From positions 75,415,848 through 75,479,847 of the forward strand of contig CM055097.1 in assembly GCA_029204225.1 (NCBI GenBank): DNA of 64,000 bases. Direction: 5' to 3'. This document shows, in pieces, positions 21,141 to 33,689 of this stretch. Position numbers and translations under genes: made by a program. Every line of letters begins with the position of its first letter. Position 1 is the first letter of the stretch. Under the pieces are notes generated by a model. The model was given only the letters and a program-made list of their open reading frames with translations. It was not told the DNA's origin and made no database searches. The DNA comes from Diphasiastrum complanatum (Eukaryota; Streptophyta; Lycopodiopsida; Lycopodiales; Lycopodiaceae).

Positions 21141-23619
21141 TTAGAAAGTCCTTGATAGCAGCGGTAGCTGGGAGGCTAAATCAGGTGCGCAACCAGATTG
21201 GATGAAGTGGTTATTGCACGCATATTACAATCTGCACTTAATACTTCCTATCTTGCAGGTCAATGTGATCTGGGGAGATGTCACGTAAGCTTCACACCTT
21301 CACGTCTGCTGGTGCGACCTTCTTAACTCCTTTTATTCCATCAAAGTTTGTTCTTTGATATGTTGGTTTCATTTCTTCACCTGGCACTCTAGTGTTCCCG
21401 CAACATCACAATCTGCTACTTGAGTTTGTAATCTAGATCTTTGCCGAGGCACCTAATATAGCAGTCAGTTACGAATAGGGAGCCACTCACTCGTACTGTG
21501 TTGGAAGCATTGTAACTGGGGTGAGTTTTCTGATATTTTTTATTTTGATCGCTTTAAAGACACTCTCAAATGAGACACAAGGAACTTATCAACACACATG
21601 TACCAAGTTTCAAAAATCACTTATTACTTTAGATGCCAACAAATATATGTGATAGACCTGGGGGTGTCAGAGTTGATCTACTGGGAATATTTAACCACCA
21701 CACGAACGAGAGGCCTTACAATTTCGTCAACATATATTACATCAAATATAGCTGCTTTTAGCGCTCAAAACTGTTGATGGCCATGGACATTCGAATTCGT
21801 TGAAGTAGGAAGTGTGAAAAATACAGATCCTAAGTGGATCTAAACTCCAAGATCATTGGCTTGAATGCTTGCACTCCAAACTACATAAGCTAGGAATTGG
21901 CAACACATTCTATGCTACCTAGAATGCAAAGAACTTGATCAAAAAGCATTTATCACAAATGGAAACTTCCATAAACATCAAGTGCGGTCCAAAATAGCAT
22001 TATACAGTCCATAATACATCAGCCTACCACTTTTGGAAAGCACCTAAGATCATACACAATAGCTTGAAGACAATACACACAACAATGCTCTCAATGGAGG
22101 AAGAAACAATGACAATGATCTATTGATCTCAATGAAGCATACAAAAGGTTTCTCCAACCTGTTCTCCACGACTTCCCTACTATTTATGGATGAGGAAGAT
22201 GACTCTCTCTCCTCTCTCTAGAAGGTACTTGACCCTAGATATTCCCTATATAGGAAAAATAGCTAAAAATGGCTTATATGACCAAAATACATCAAAATGG
22301 TCTCATTTTGAAGGGTATGAAGTTTGACACTTCATCATACTGAAAAAATACAGTAAATAAAAACATTGTGGCCTGGTTCACACGTGCAAAACTCCAGAAC
22401 CAAAACTATTTACAATTTTAGCCAATTTAGGCCTCAAACTAGCTAGGAAATGTTGACAATTTTCACAGGAAGGCCATGCAGATAATTTCATTTTACCTCA
22501 TTGTTGGACTTAGCTTTCTCAGGTAGCTCCTGATAACATCAAGTGATATTTTATGGAAACTAGTGGAATTAAGTTTGTGACTTAAAGTGTGGCTAGTTTA
22601 CAGTCTGGTGTACTGAGTTTCTGTGTGCTTCAAAGAGAATGATCGTTGATAAATTGCACATTTTTGGCTGTTCAGTATTCAAAAACTTGATCTAGTTCAA
22701 TGCAACTATAAAAGACTGATCTATTGAGTGTTCATGATCATGAATTTAATGCGGGCCGCTGTCTTTATTTATAATTTTGTAGAATGATTGTGGCCGTTTC
22801 TGTTTGTTGCTACAGAAAGGTAAGATGAACTATGGCAATTTATCAGTAGTTTTTAAAGTTTCCATGTAGACTTTGTCTCCTGGGGCATCTCTTGATGCGT
22901 CTGAATGGAGTTGAGCTAGTTTCTTTAAGAGTAAGCAAAATTGGTTCTTTATGACAAAACAATGCTTTCAGAGGCTGAGTTTGTTCTGAAACAGGCAACG
23001 AAATTCCTGAAAACATTTGGGAGTGTTTTTGGGATTGATATTGTTGTGATCGTAAAATTCTGTTAAGTTAATTTCAATTGGATATAATTTATTTGTGAAG
23101 TAGGCACGAAGAATTTTTGCTGAACTAAGACACAAGAACAATATTATGGCGTTTTTTATGCTAGTTCCCTAATGTTGGGTTTCACTTTTCATTGAGTCTG
23201 CTGAACTTTCATTATTCTCGATACAAAGAGTGAAATAGATCAGCCTTTTGAAATCGATGGGTGACTTGGAAGAGAAGATTATTTTCTTAGTTGAGGTTCA
23301 ACTCGTCAATCGCCCAATATCAACAATTCCTCTATTTGTTTATAGTCTTGGTCTTTTGTGCATGTATGATTTGAATCAAATGAACAACAATACGTTCCTT
23401 GTCATTTGTTTGGTAAAGTTTGAAAAGACCCAATACCTCTTCTGTGCACAAAAATAGAGGACGCTTTAACCAAATATCACTTATGTGGATGGATAGAGCA
23501 CCTTCTTAGTGAGAGGGTACCTTATGATTGCACAGATTCGATATTGAGTTTTCTTTTAGAAACTTTGATTTACTATAACTTTCAAATGGTAGCTCAAAAG
23601 TAGGTCATCTAGGATACCG
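21141..23619. other. Unassigned interval
   Basis: No domain-bearing frame is recognised. A 69-codon frame at 23248-23457 has no motif. The stretch is AT-rich, with scattered short open frames. Confidence 0.4.
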
Positions 23620-24217
23620 TTGAAAAGCTCTTGTCGAGCACTTTCCAACGATATAATTTTTTTTTGTCTCAATTGGAGCTACGATTAAAAATTTATACTA
23701 TTTTTTAATGATAAATTGCATGTTATACTATGGATAGCATGTCATGCATGCTTGCGGGCTGCCTTCGACGGCGAATCATAGAGTTATCAAAAAAACCTTT
23801 TTTTTTTCCAATTTTATGAGCTACGTTACGTAGATTTCAAATTTGACTGTTTTGATTGGTCCATGTGTAAGAAAACTTTGAGAAAAAATATAAAAAGAAT
23901 ATTTACAAAGGGTCCTTTTGGATTTATAACTCCTCTAATGTTGGGCCTTGGATTTGCCCCTTCTTTTCCAAATCTGATGGGTGGGAGCCCTCTCTTGACC
24001 AATCCCTTCTCGGCTATTGAGCTTCTCACCTTTGTCGACATCCTTCTCTTTTTTTTGACTTCTGTAACTAGGCTTGGTCACGTTCTGTTTCTCCTACCAT
24101 GTCACGTAAAAGACTAAAGATTGTTTGCTCGCTCCCTATTGGTAAGCGCATATACCTAGCCTACCACATCCTCACCAATTCCTTCCATGGTTAAATGGCC
24201 CTTTCTTCCAGATCACC
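23620..24217 (+). repeat. Repeat N, copy 2
   Basis: Inverted partner of 6712-7291. It ends at the point where the 3' part of RT element C begins (24218). N may therefore be a genuine internal part of element C, or a separate element beside it. Confidence 0.8.
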
Positions 24218-24640
24218 TTTCTCCACTCTGCAAGTTCGAAGAGGAGTTTGTTGAACATCTTTTTTTTCAATTGTCCAGAGACCCGTGGTTGGAAGTCCAT
24301 CGTCTTTTCGACCGCTGGTTCATTTTGGCCCCATTTACGGTTGACACTGTCCTACTGGGAGATCCACCTACTTGGGCATGTTCTTTACTTCACTTCTGGC
24401 TTTTGTGTAGATTGGCAGTTTTATGACTCATATGGTTGGCGCACAATCACCAGGTTTTTTATGGTTCTTCATCACCTCTTTCGACGATGGCTTGTTTGCA
24501 CCTTGTTGTATATTTTGCTATTGTTGTTTAGACATATTGGACTGCCACCTTGTATGGCGTGCTGTGAGTCCTATAGTTTTTTGTATAGTGCACCCCCTTC
24601 TAGGGGTTGCTTATTGTTTGGGCCTTTGACTGCTGTTTAA
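24218..24640 (+). pseudogene. 3' part of RT element C (D2)
   Basis: Contains CKFEEEFVEHLFFQ at about 24225-24270, a degenerate counterpart of the CxxC..EE...HLFF zinc-binding module (zf-RVT) of plant non-LTR elements. The following frames (24187-24426 and 24248-24640) match the D1 copy but are offset from one another, so at least one frameshift is present. An A-rich run follows at 24690. Family assignment is inferred. Confidence 0.5.
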
Positions 24641-24749
24641 CTTCTATACATGTATATTTGTGAATATATAATAGTATCGTTAAGCTTTGCAAAAAAAAAA
24701 ATTCTATGGACAATAAAAATATTTTTCAACTGAATTTAAAAGTTTTTCG

Positions 24750-24870
24750 AGTGATGACCTTTAAACTTGTTTCAACGGCCGTAAAATTATGGCGAGGCCA
24801 TTACATTTATGTCATGACCTAACAACATCGCCATAATTTTATGACCATCTTATCAAGTGCAAAGGTCACT
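24750..24870. repeat. 121 bp foldback (MITE-like), copy 2
   Basis: Terminal pair agtgatgacctttaaacttg / caagtgcaaaggtcact and an inner perfect pair gtaaaattatggcga / tcgccataattttat. The inner stem is better preserved than in D1, where ataaagg replaces attatgg. Confidence 0.7.
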
Positions 24871-25017
24871 AAAAAGACCAATCTCCAATACATAATTATA
24901 TATCTTAAACTTGGGGTCAAATGCATAGACCAAAAGTTCATGACAATAGCCTACTCAATTACGCATTTTATTGCGCACAATACAATGAACTAGGTAACCC
25001 AATATATGCAATATATT

Positions 25018-25439
25018 ACATACATGAATTATGGTTGTTAGCTCTTCTTGTTGCTTAAAATATGTGAGAACAAACATCATAACCTAGAAACTATTAATCA
25101 TGGTTGTTACCTCTTGTTGTTGCTTTGAATATGTGAAGACCAAGTTGCAAGTATTCTTGGGTTATATGCCTATTGATATACAAAGTCAATCAATCAAAAA
25201 TCAATTGACTTTGTATATGACACACAAATATGATATGGTTTTTAATTAATAATAAGATTCGAGCTACTACACCATAAGGTCCTTTGCATTTTATGTAATT
25301 CAAATCCCGTCAGAATTTTTCTACCATTAACAAGACCAATCATTTGCAAACAATACTCAAGTAAATTGATTGACACAAGTGACAAAATTTAGCTAATGCA
25401 GACTTTCAAGCTAAGTGAAATCCTAAACTCTATAATCTT
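25018..25439 (-). repeat. Inverted block, D2 orientation
   Basis: Reverse complement of 12916-13283. It starts acatacatgaattatgg and ends cctaaactctataatctt, directly before the CAAG that opens invertase pseudo-exon A. It includes a duplicated variant of the ttgttgctt end near 25040-25130 that D1 lacks. Confidence 0.9.
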
Positions 25440-25839
25440 CAAGTTTTTGTAAGAGATTTTGTTTCCAGTGCACTAGCATGAATGATGAGTCGAATATCGT
25501 AAGAATTTTATATTGAAAGCTCTTAGGCTTTAGGCTTGGGAGAGAGCACAATGCCAACAAGCTTCCAAGTGGTACATGATCCAATCCGCAAGAATGATGC
25601 TTTGAGAGCCGACTTTGAGGAGAGTGCTATTGGGAGAGTTACTTCGGTTGATTCAAGATCTCAGTGGATAATTTTTCTTCGTGCATACACAAAATCCACA
25701 AGTAATCATAATCTTGTAGATATGTCAGATTGCAGAGAGGAATGCATCTAATTTTGTCCTTGTGCCTTGGAGCAGTATTTGACACATTTCGAACTTTGCT
25801 TTGTGCTTATGGCTATTGTATGGTCAATTGCTGGATGTG
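25440..25839 (+). pseudogene. GH100 invertase pseudo-exon A, copy 2
   Basis: Better preserved than the D1 copy: frame 25536-25751 runs from [17 protein letters not shown] through [10 protein letters not shown] to LRAYTKS and NHNLVDM. Upstream, shifted frames give FVRDFV, SALA and NFILKALRL. Downstream, another shift gives [16 protein letters not shown], the FDTFPTLLCADGC.MI block of alkaline/neutral invertases. The shared shift after SALA and the TAG before AWE are also present in D1. A GTATGT donor-like site follows. The catalytic N-terminal part of the enzyme is missing, so the fragment cannot be active. Confidence 0.88.
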
Positions 25840-26196
25840 GTATGTTTTGGTAACTGCACTTTTGTAATCCATAGATAAGCTTTTTGTGGTTTTCACAATC
25901 AGTTGGGTTCATGAATGCTTCTTTTAGATTGTGGCTTGTTTTTACTTGTGATTTTGTCCAATATTTATTTGACATTTCAAACAAAAGACAAGTTCCTTTT
26001 ATAATGTCATGCATAGGATGATTCTAATTGTCAAAAACCACAATTATGGTTAGCTCAATTTGAACTTTACTTGTTTTGAATTTACTTGTAACTATATTTG
26101 GTGTATTTTCTAATCTACTATGGTATCCTTATATAGACTGAAGTTTGTTGTTTGCTGTACTTTGAATTTTTGCAGTTATGTTATTGTTGTTTGTAG

Positions 26197-26363
26197 CTGC
26201 ATGCATCAAAACAACAAAGCATCAAATGTCCTACAGAGCAATTGAGCGATGTGAAATCCAGCTATCAAGAGATGGATGGCCTGAATATTATGATGAGGGC
26301 CTTGGCATTTTGTGAGTTTGCGAGTTTCTTTCCTGCCATGATTCAACAAAACTATAGCACATG
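26197..26363 (+). pseudogene. GH100 invertase pseudo-exon B, copy 2
   Basis: Same 167-base length as the D1 copy. One frame reads YRAIERCEIQLSRDGWPEYY followed by DEGLG, the GH100 motif that ends in WPEYYD. The acceptor is TAG and the donor GTATGC. The frame breaks at a TGA where the GKQARK.QTW block should follow. Confidence 0.85.
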
Positions 26364-26795
26364 GTATGCTACATTTTGATGTTTATTATTAAGAATTGTG
26401 GTTTGGTACATAGTTAAAAATCCAATAATGAAATCCCAAACTAGGAAATTTTATATTCCTTTTAGGCTCCAAAGATGGCACACTGGCATGCTATGCAATT
26501 CAACATGATTTTATTTATCTATTTTGAATCACAAATTGAAGGGCAATAGTCAAATGAATAATTTATTATTGTTGTTTTGATTGGTTTAAACAATGAACAA
26601 TCATTGAACATCACAAGAATGGAAGCAACACTTACAAAATCTAGCTCCTTAACATGTATGTGATCGAATGCAAAACATTGATTATGATAAGTTGAGGAGC
26701 TGCTAGCACAAACCGTGAAGAGGGAAGATCTTTTAACTTGATCAACATGCAGGATCCTCACGATGGCATAAGGCATGAGCTTTTGAATGCAATGT

Positions 26796-27446
<651 letters not shown>

Positions 27447-28302
27447 CAATAGAAGCAGCACACAAAAGGAATGAGCAAGACTAGTGTATCATGAGCACCA
27501 CAAAGTTCTTGAAAAATAGCCAATTAGCCACTCTAGAAACATAGCTGAAAGCAAATTTAGCAACATCAACTTGTAAAATTACCGAGTCTAATTGAAGATC
27601 CAAAATAGCTTTTAAAGTATGAACGACAGTCTCACAACCACCAAGAGTAGCACATTTAAACTGAAACGGAACAAGATGAGCATGAAACACTTTTGGGAAT
27701 GGGAAACAAAAGGCACAAGCAACCAACCTATATAGACATTCACCCACCGCAATCGGACACACACCACCAGAGGATTTATTCAACGCTAAAAGATGAGCGA
27801 CACCTAAAATATGAGCAGCTGAAGGAGGAATCTACCCACAGGCATGAGTACACCTGGAAAAGAAGATCAGACACACTAGCAGAATCATCTAGAGAAAAAC
27901 AATCACGTAGGTGCTCAAAGACCATTCCTGAAGGCCCGCCAGTTGAGAGGCGAGAACTGTGAAGAAAGCTTTAATAAAATAAACTTATGCAAGTTGTAGA
28001 TCAAAGTCAAGCTGAAAATCTTCCACAAACAAAGGAAGTGTATCACTGGCATGTGGATGAAGGGGTTCTAGTGCCTAAATATTAATAGAAGAAGGCATCA
28101 CTGAAACTGAGGGAGCAAGGGCGAGAGCAACATGAGAAAATTCACAGCTTTGCCCAAGCAAAACATAGGGACGTAGACGACTATGAATAGGAATGGATGC
28201 AGAGTCTGAGACAGAAATAAACTCAAGTTTTGCCACAAGTGCATTACAACAAAAAAAAAGCTCCTCTTGTAAATTTTGCCAATCGTATAACTTGAAGTGT
28301 CG
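27447..28302 (-). pseudogene. RT element C, copy 3
   Basis: The clearest copy. The minus-strand frame at 27481-27783 reads NKSSGGVCPIAVGECLYRLV, then CATLGGCETVVHTLKAILDL, then VILQVDVAKFAFSYVSRVA. RVT_1 reverse transcriptases of this type have SSGGVRPIAVGE.LRRLV, F(G)VA..GG.E..VH, and VLQVDVANAFN.VSR. The start of the palm domain is thus present, but ANAFN has become AKFAF and the YADD box region is absent. Further upstream frames on the minus strand carry stops. The orientation is opposite to copies 1 and 2. Confidence 0.8.
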
Positions 28303-28525
28303 AATTCTGCCCTAAATTTAAATGAACATATGAACATTTTGCCTTTAGTAAATGCTTTTGAAACCGCCCAAAATTTACATCAACATTCCTTTAACGAAAT
28401 GCTTCCATAATTAATACAAAGAAAAGCGGAGCACTTCACATTCGACTGTTGAAAAGGAGCATCGACACGGTAAAACTTAAGCTTAACGTATCTCACAATT
28501 TTCTTGTGCATGTAGTACAAAAAAA
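28302..28525 (+). repeat. Repeat F, copy 2
   Basis: Direct match to 10356-10600, with a few small deletions. It begins exactly where RT element C copy 3 ends, so the junction at 28302 is a recombination or insertion boundary. Confidence 0.8.
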
Positions 28526-28863
28526 CATCTTCAAGGCCGAAGTCAGTCTAAGGTCCATATGTACGGACAAAGCCCAAAGGCTACCAAGCTAATATACCAT
28601 GTAGGGTAGACCAACTTATCTGGTATGTAGAAAAAACATAGCAAGTCTAATACAAGCCGTTGTCAATAAGGAAGGGAGCTCCCCCTCAAACACCTGCTAA
28701 TTTCTCATTGTCCATATCTTCCATAAAACCGCCAGCTTGCACACATGCCAAAAAATGAGAGTACATCTATTTTTAAATAACCGATATCTATTTGTGGATT
28801 TTCAAAAATTTCTAGGTATTTTCTCTCAGTGAGACTATTCCAAATGTTAAATATTTATGTTGC
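28526..28863. other. Possible degenerate retroelement tail
   Basis: On the minus strand, a broken reading gives protein-like phrases (NSLTERKYLEIFENPQ, SFFGMCASWRFYGRYG), but with stops and no recognised domain. It may be the tail of another retroelement. Confidence 0.25.
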
Positions 28864-30408
28864 CTTCTATGAAGCCTCATTTAGGTTTGTGCACGCTGAG
28901 GTAGCTAAATCCCAATGACGAAGCAAGCAAAAGCCTCAGAACTAGGTCATTCCAAAGATTAGCTAACATATCAATTATAAATGTTGCGTAGAAACACGTT
29001 CGTATAGTTCCATCATTTTCGTGAATTTCAAAGTATAGTAGAGATTAATTGATGATTGATAGATTATTGTCCTACATGAAGGGCACTAAAGTGTATAAGC
29101 CACTAGTTCAATTGCTCTACATGAAGGGCATGAACTGTATAGACTCAAAATGGAGCAAAGAGCTGTGTTGTAATAGAATCCCTAAGCCACAGTGTTTTGA
29201 CTTTGATGTAATATATAAACCTAGAATAGTGAGCTGATGCTTTTGAAGCAAAACATACACCTTGATCAAAAGCCGAGTTTTATATATGGAATATGCCAAC
29301 CTTTTAATATAAGATTTGAGAAACAATTGATACCCACCATTCTTTGCAAACATCTTGAGTTACATGATTCACTAGATATAACACCAATTCCTTTGTACTT
29401 TGTGTCATTGTGGTAAATGCTAAATATGTGAAGGTGTTGACAAGCATCAGAACAATCGGTAAGTGAGTTCCTTGCCATTTCAAATTGCTTTCTGTTTTCA
29501 CTTTCATGTCTTGCTAATTGTATACAAATATTTTTTTGAAGCTGACATATGCAAATATGCAGTCAAAGAATTGTTGTTTCTTACTATATTGAGTTCATTT
29601 CATGACATTAAAGGCATATGATTTGTCTAACATCTTAACAAAGAAAATGTCTAGAAAATTTACCTTTTTGAAGTAAATTTTATACTCATCACACATGTGT
29701 TTCATATGTCATCGTGTTGTAGCTAAAAAGAAGTTGCATTTTGAAATAAAATAGCAAACAACGAAATAAAATAGCATACTTTGTCTCTACTAAAGACAGA
29801 AGTGTCATTGCCAAAAAGAGACATCCAATCAAGTACTTGGTAATTACAAGAAATAGATGTTGATGGTTCTAAAAAATTTCAGAACACTCAAGACATTTGA
29901 GGTGAGCAATAATGTCCAAGCTGAAATAGTTGACAATTGTTGATATCGTTTAGCTAATTTTGATTGCTAATGACAAGGTTGTTCAAGTGAGTCTAAATGT
30001 TATTCTTGTTAAAGAAATAATTCTTTTTATAATATAGAATAAAAAATCATCGTTTGAAAGAACACTGAATGAGCTTTGTAGCATATTTGAGATCTTTCCA
30101 CAATGTTAGTATTTGTTAAAAAAGTCAATTGTTAGAGAGCCATCTTTTTGATCAAATATAATATGGCAAAAGAAGAGGTGACAATTTCCCTCTCAAAATT
30201 GTAAAATAGGAGATTCGCCTTTTTCCCAAACGATACTGCAATATGAAAAGTGAAATTTGAAGTTGCGATTTTCAAATTGCCATGAATAAAATGTACAAAG
30301 CTCACTAAGTATTCTTTCGAACGACGGTTTTTTATTTGATTTTTTTGAAACAAATTGTTAGTATAGAAGCATAGTAAATTGACAAATTTAGGTCATCTAT
30401 GTACACTT
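28864..30408 (+). repeat. 1.55 kb repeat G, copy 1
   Basis: Near-identical reverse complement of 54193-55749, about 23.8 kb away. The ends are gaagcctcatttagg at 28866 and the aggtcatctatgtaca region near 30400. A conserved frame (minus 29304-29507; plus 55109-55312) of 67 codons shows no known domain. No terminal inverted repeats were seen at the outer ends; the repeat carries a MITE inside. It could be a duplicated host segment or a transposon of unknown type. Confidence 0.88.
30039..30337 (+). mobile_element. MITE-like element, copy 1 (in repeat G)
   Basis: About 300 bp with terminal inverted repeats of about 45 bp. Left: aataaaaaatcatcgtttga, then aagaacac..tgagctttgta. Right complement: aaataaaaaaccgtcgttcg and so on, with a few mismatches. 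No coding capacity. Related copies are at 31021-31325 and 54268-54576. The superfamily is not assigned because the target duplication is not clear. Confidence 0.75.
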
Positions 30409-31020
30409 TTACAAGTGCACATATCAATTATAAAAAATGGTCAGCTAACTTGTCCAAAAAGTTCTTAGTAAAAAGAGCTTAAACATTTGCTATATCATAG
30501 AAGAGTTTCTTCCAAAGGCACATTAAGATGGAAAAAGCTTTTAAGACATTTAGTGACTATTCTAAATCTTTAGATAATTTATATCTATACAATTTTTACC
30601 ACCAACAAATTATTTGAAAAAGGAAACTATAATGACTTATGATTTGATTATGAGCTATTCCAATCACACATCGATGGATGACCAATATAAACTAATTACC
30701 TAACTTGCTTAAAAATTCCACCAAAAGACTGCTTGAGCATTCATGGTTTAGAATTTAGGGTTTGGGAACAAGTTAAGAAAACAAAAGTATTCATCAATTT
30801 CGATTTGGACTCGGTGACCACAATAGATACTCTTGTTTGTACACTAGATGGCTATGGTAGGAGATGGATTTTTTCTATGACTCAAATACGAATCTAAAGC
30901 AAACCTTTAAGTAGAAAGTGCTTGTTTTCATGAATATAAAATAATATCTATGCAAGGCTTTGCATTAAATATCGTTCGATTTCCGAAGTCGACATGTAAG
31001 TAGTATAAAAGAAAAATTCT

Positions 31021-31325
31021 ATAAATAACTAATCATTGTTTCAAAAAACACAAAGAGCTTTGTAGAATATTTGAAATCTTTTCACAATGTTAGCATTTGC
31101 TAAGAAAAGCTAGTTGTTAGAAAACCATCTTTTTTTTTTTTTTGGCAAAAAAAGAGGTAGCGATTTTCTACTCAAATTTATAAATTGAAAAATTCGCCTT
31201 TCTCCCGAACGACAATGCAATATGAAATTGAAATTCAAAATTATGATTTGCAAATTGCCATGAAATATTTCAAATAGTGTACAAAGCTCGCTCAGTGTTC
31301 TTTCAAATAATGGTTCTTTATTCTA
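31021..31325 (+). mobile_element. MITE-like element, copy 2
   Basis: Diverged relative of 30039-30337 in the same orientation, including the internal cacaatgttagcatttg and aattcgccttt blocks and the terminal agagctttgta / tacaaagctcgct pair. It lies 0.6 kb beyond repeat G, so the family inserted independently of G. A poly-T run interrupts the centre (31131-31144). Confidence 0.7.
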
Positions 31326-33599
31326 TAACTTTCGAATCTGAAGCATAGAAATAGATTTTATCACATTAGCATATGGAATTCAAATCTTAAAAAACATGGT
31401 TAAAATTTAGAATTGAAAATTGATAAATTTTGAGCATCAAAATAATTGTCAGCATGTTCTTATGACGATAGCAGACCTAGTTTAGATTCAGTTAAAATTT
31501 AGAAACATCGTTATTGCTACTGATCAAGAGAAGTATTTGTTGGGTCTTTAGCATCCACACCGGCTATGGCTCCAACTAGATCGAGTTATGGCTTCTCCCA
31601 ACTAGCTTGGATATGGATACTAAGAAGACAGTACATACATAGAATGAGTATTCCGAGGGTAAGATCCGCTCTTCTTTCGTTTCTCTACTTAGGAACTGAC
31701 TCAAATGACGGCTTAGCCTAACTCACGACAGTTGTGATCGGAGAAGTGAAAAGTATTGTGGAAGTGGTGGCAGTAGCGATAGTGGTGGGTGTAGGAAATG
31801 GTGTGGTGGTAGTAGGTGGCGTGTTTAACAGTAAAAGTGAGAATTCTTCAATGTTGAAGGATGCGTCAAAGACATTTAAAAAAATGCATCGGAGATTGCA
31901 TAGAGGTGGTTGTGATTGATGCGGTGGAGAGTGGGAGTGTGTTTGTGGAGACAATAGGGGGTGTGGTGGTGATTGAAGAATTTTAAAACATATCTCTCTA
32001 TGTTGACCATGGGGGCTATGCTCATGTTGTTTCTTTGTATGTTTTATTGTACATTAAGGAATGTGAATTGAGCACATATCCTTCTAGAATAGGTCGAGTT
32101 TGAGTTAGGTAGATCTACATTTGTTGGCATGCACAAAGTTTGGTAGCATGCAAAGAATGTAACTAGGAGAAATCTAAATTTGTCTAGGAAATAGATATGC
32201 AACTTTTGCCACCTCATGCATGTACTTTGAGATGTGGATCTATGTTAGTAGAGTTAACTAAATGATGTGGATCAAGCATTGTACACTTGGAAATCCACCT
32301 AGAAACTCGAGCCTCTTGATGTAGGGAATTCTTGGCTAGTTTGCCACATTGTAAATATTGAGATTTTGATGAGGTTTTCAACATTCTCTCTCTATCCTAG
32401 TTTTTTGGCTTCATTTTCTCTCTCTACCCAAGAGCAGCCTGTTTTTCCCATAGTGAGCACTTAGAATTATTTCTGATGCTTATCTCTCATAGTGAGGAGT
32501 TAGTTTTTTGAGTTTGTGGTATGCCATTGTGCTCTTGCCTTGGTTTTTTCATGTAATATGTTCATTGATCATTAATGTTCAATCACAACACCTCAGTAAC
32601 ATCCTGTAAGATGTGTGGTGAAGTTCACACGTGCTAAAAACTTCACAATATTGGTAATTTCGAATCAATTATACATGTTCTCTTCATTTCAATACAAGCA
32701 TGTTGGCCCTCTTATGAAATGGATATGGCATGTCCTGCTCTCCATCTCTCCTCCTCTAACTCTCATGTTTTCTTTGGATTTGCTATTTGTTAGATTTGAT
32801 GCTTAATGGGATTGATTGTTCTAAGACTTATGCTTTTTGTGAGAGAGAAAGGGAGAGAGAGAGAGGAGTAAGTCTTTATCATTTGTTGTGGATTAGTGTT
32901 AATGGATCTTACTGTTAGATGTGAATCATTTGCACATGTTGGATTATGAAATATGTTATCGCTCTCATGGGAACAAACCTCCGTGTGACAACTAGCTTCA
33001 CCTCCTTGATGCTTGTGTGCTTGGATCCAGGGTTGAGAGTAGGATAGAAAATGCCCACTACATATATACCTCCTCGATCATTGATCTTGTTGTCACCATT
33101 GTCATTCACTAGTGAAGATCAAATTATTAATAACAAAGCCACAATAAATATCTGGATAGAGATAGACTTGTTTAGTTTGGCATATTTGTTGCATGATATT
33201 GTGACATTGTCAAATGATATCAATGCAATAGCTGATGAATAAATGATACAAAATATTCATGTATTGTAACTTGCTATACTATCAATTATATTAATTGCTC
33301 TACATATTTATTTGATTAACTGGCATGCCACAAAAATACGTTATTTGTGAGTAAAAAATATTTGATATCGCGATATTCTTATATGGTATATCACATTTTG
33401 GTTTTCACTTTTATATATGGCCTAATATTGTTGATAGAAAATCAAATTCAAAGTGTCGATAAGCATATTCTTATGAAAATATGATCATAATCAATTTTGT
33501 ATACCAAGGCTTATACTGAGGTGTGCAATTTTCATCAATGTTGCTACAAGCCTCGAAATAAGCATTGCAAAAAGAGGATTATATAAAATATTATTCTGA
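31326..33599. other. Unassigned interval
   Basis: A Gly/Val-rich frame at 31734-31919 derives from a GTGGTG-rich stretch and is not gene-like. A GA-rich run lies at 32839-32868. No other structure is supported. Confidence 0.4.
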
Positions 33600-33689
33600 G
33601 GCTTATACCAGTGTCAGCCAACAGACGGAAGTAATGGGATTGGATGAGTCAGATATGCAAAGACTTTCAAGAAAGAAATAAAACAGCTG

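Larger units (their letters stand above)
24250..26500 (+). repeat. Duplicated unit D2
   Basis: Partner of D1, 12.1 kb away in the same orientation, with one internal block inverted. The right end is followed by unrelated AT-rich sequence and a GA microsatellite, and then RT element C in the opposite orientation to that beside D1. Confidence 0.85.

Noticed and set aside
23248-23457. 69-codon open frame
   Set aside because: No recognisable motif, no conserved copy and no splice context.
31718-31954. Ser/Thr/Pro or Val/Gly-rich open frames on both strands
   Set aside because: Overlapping frames over a GTGGTG-rich stretch; simple-sequence artefact.
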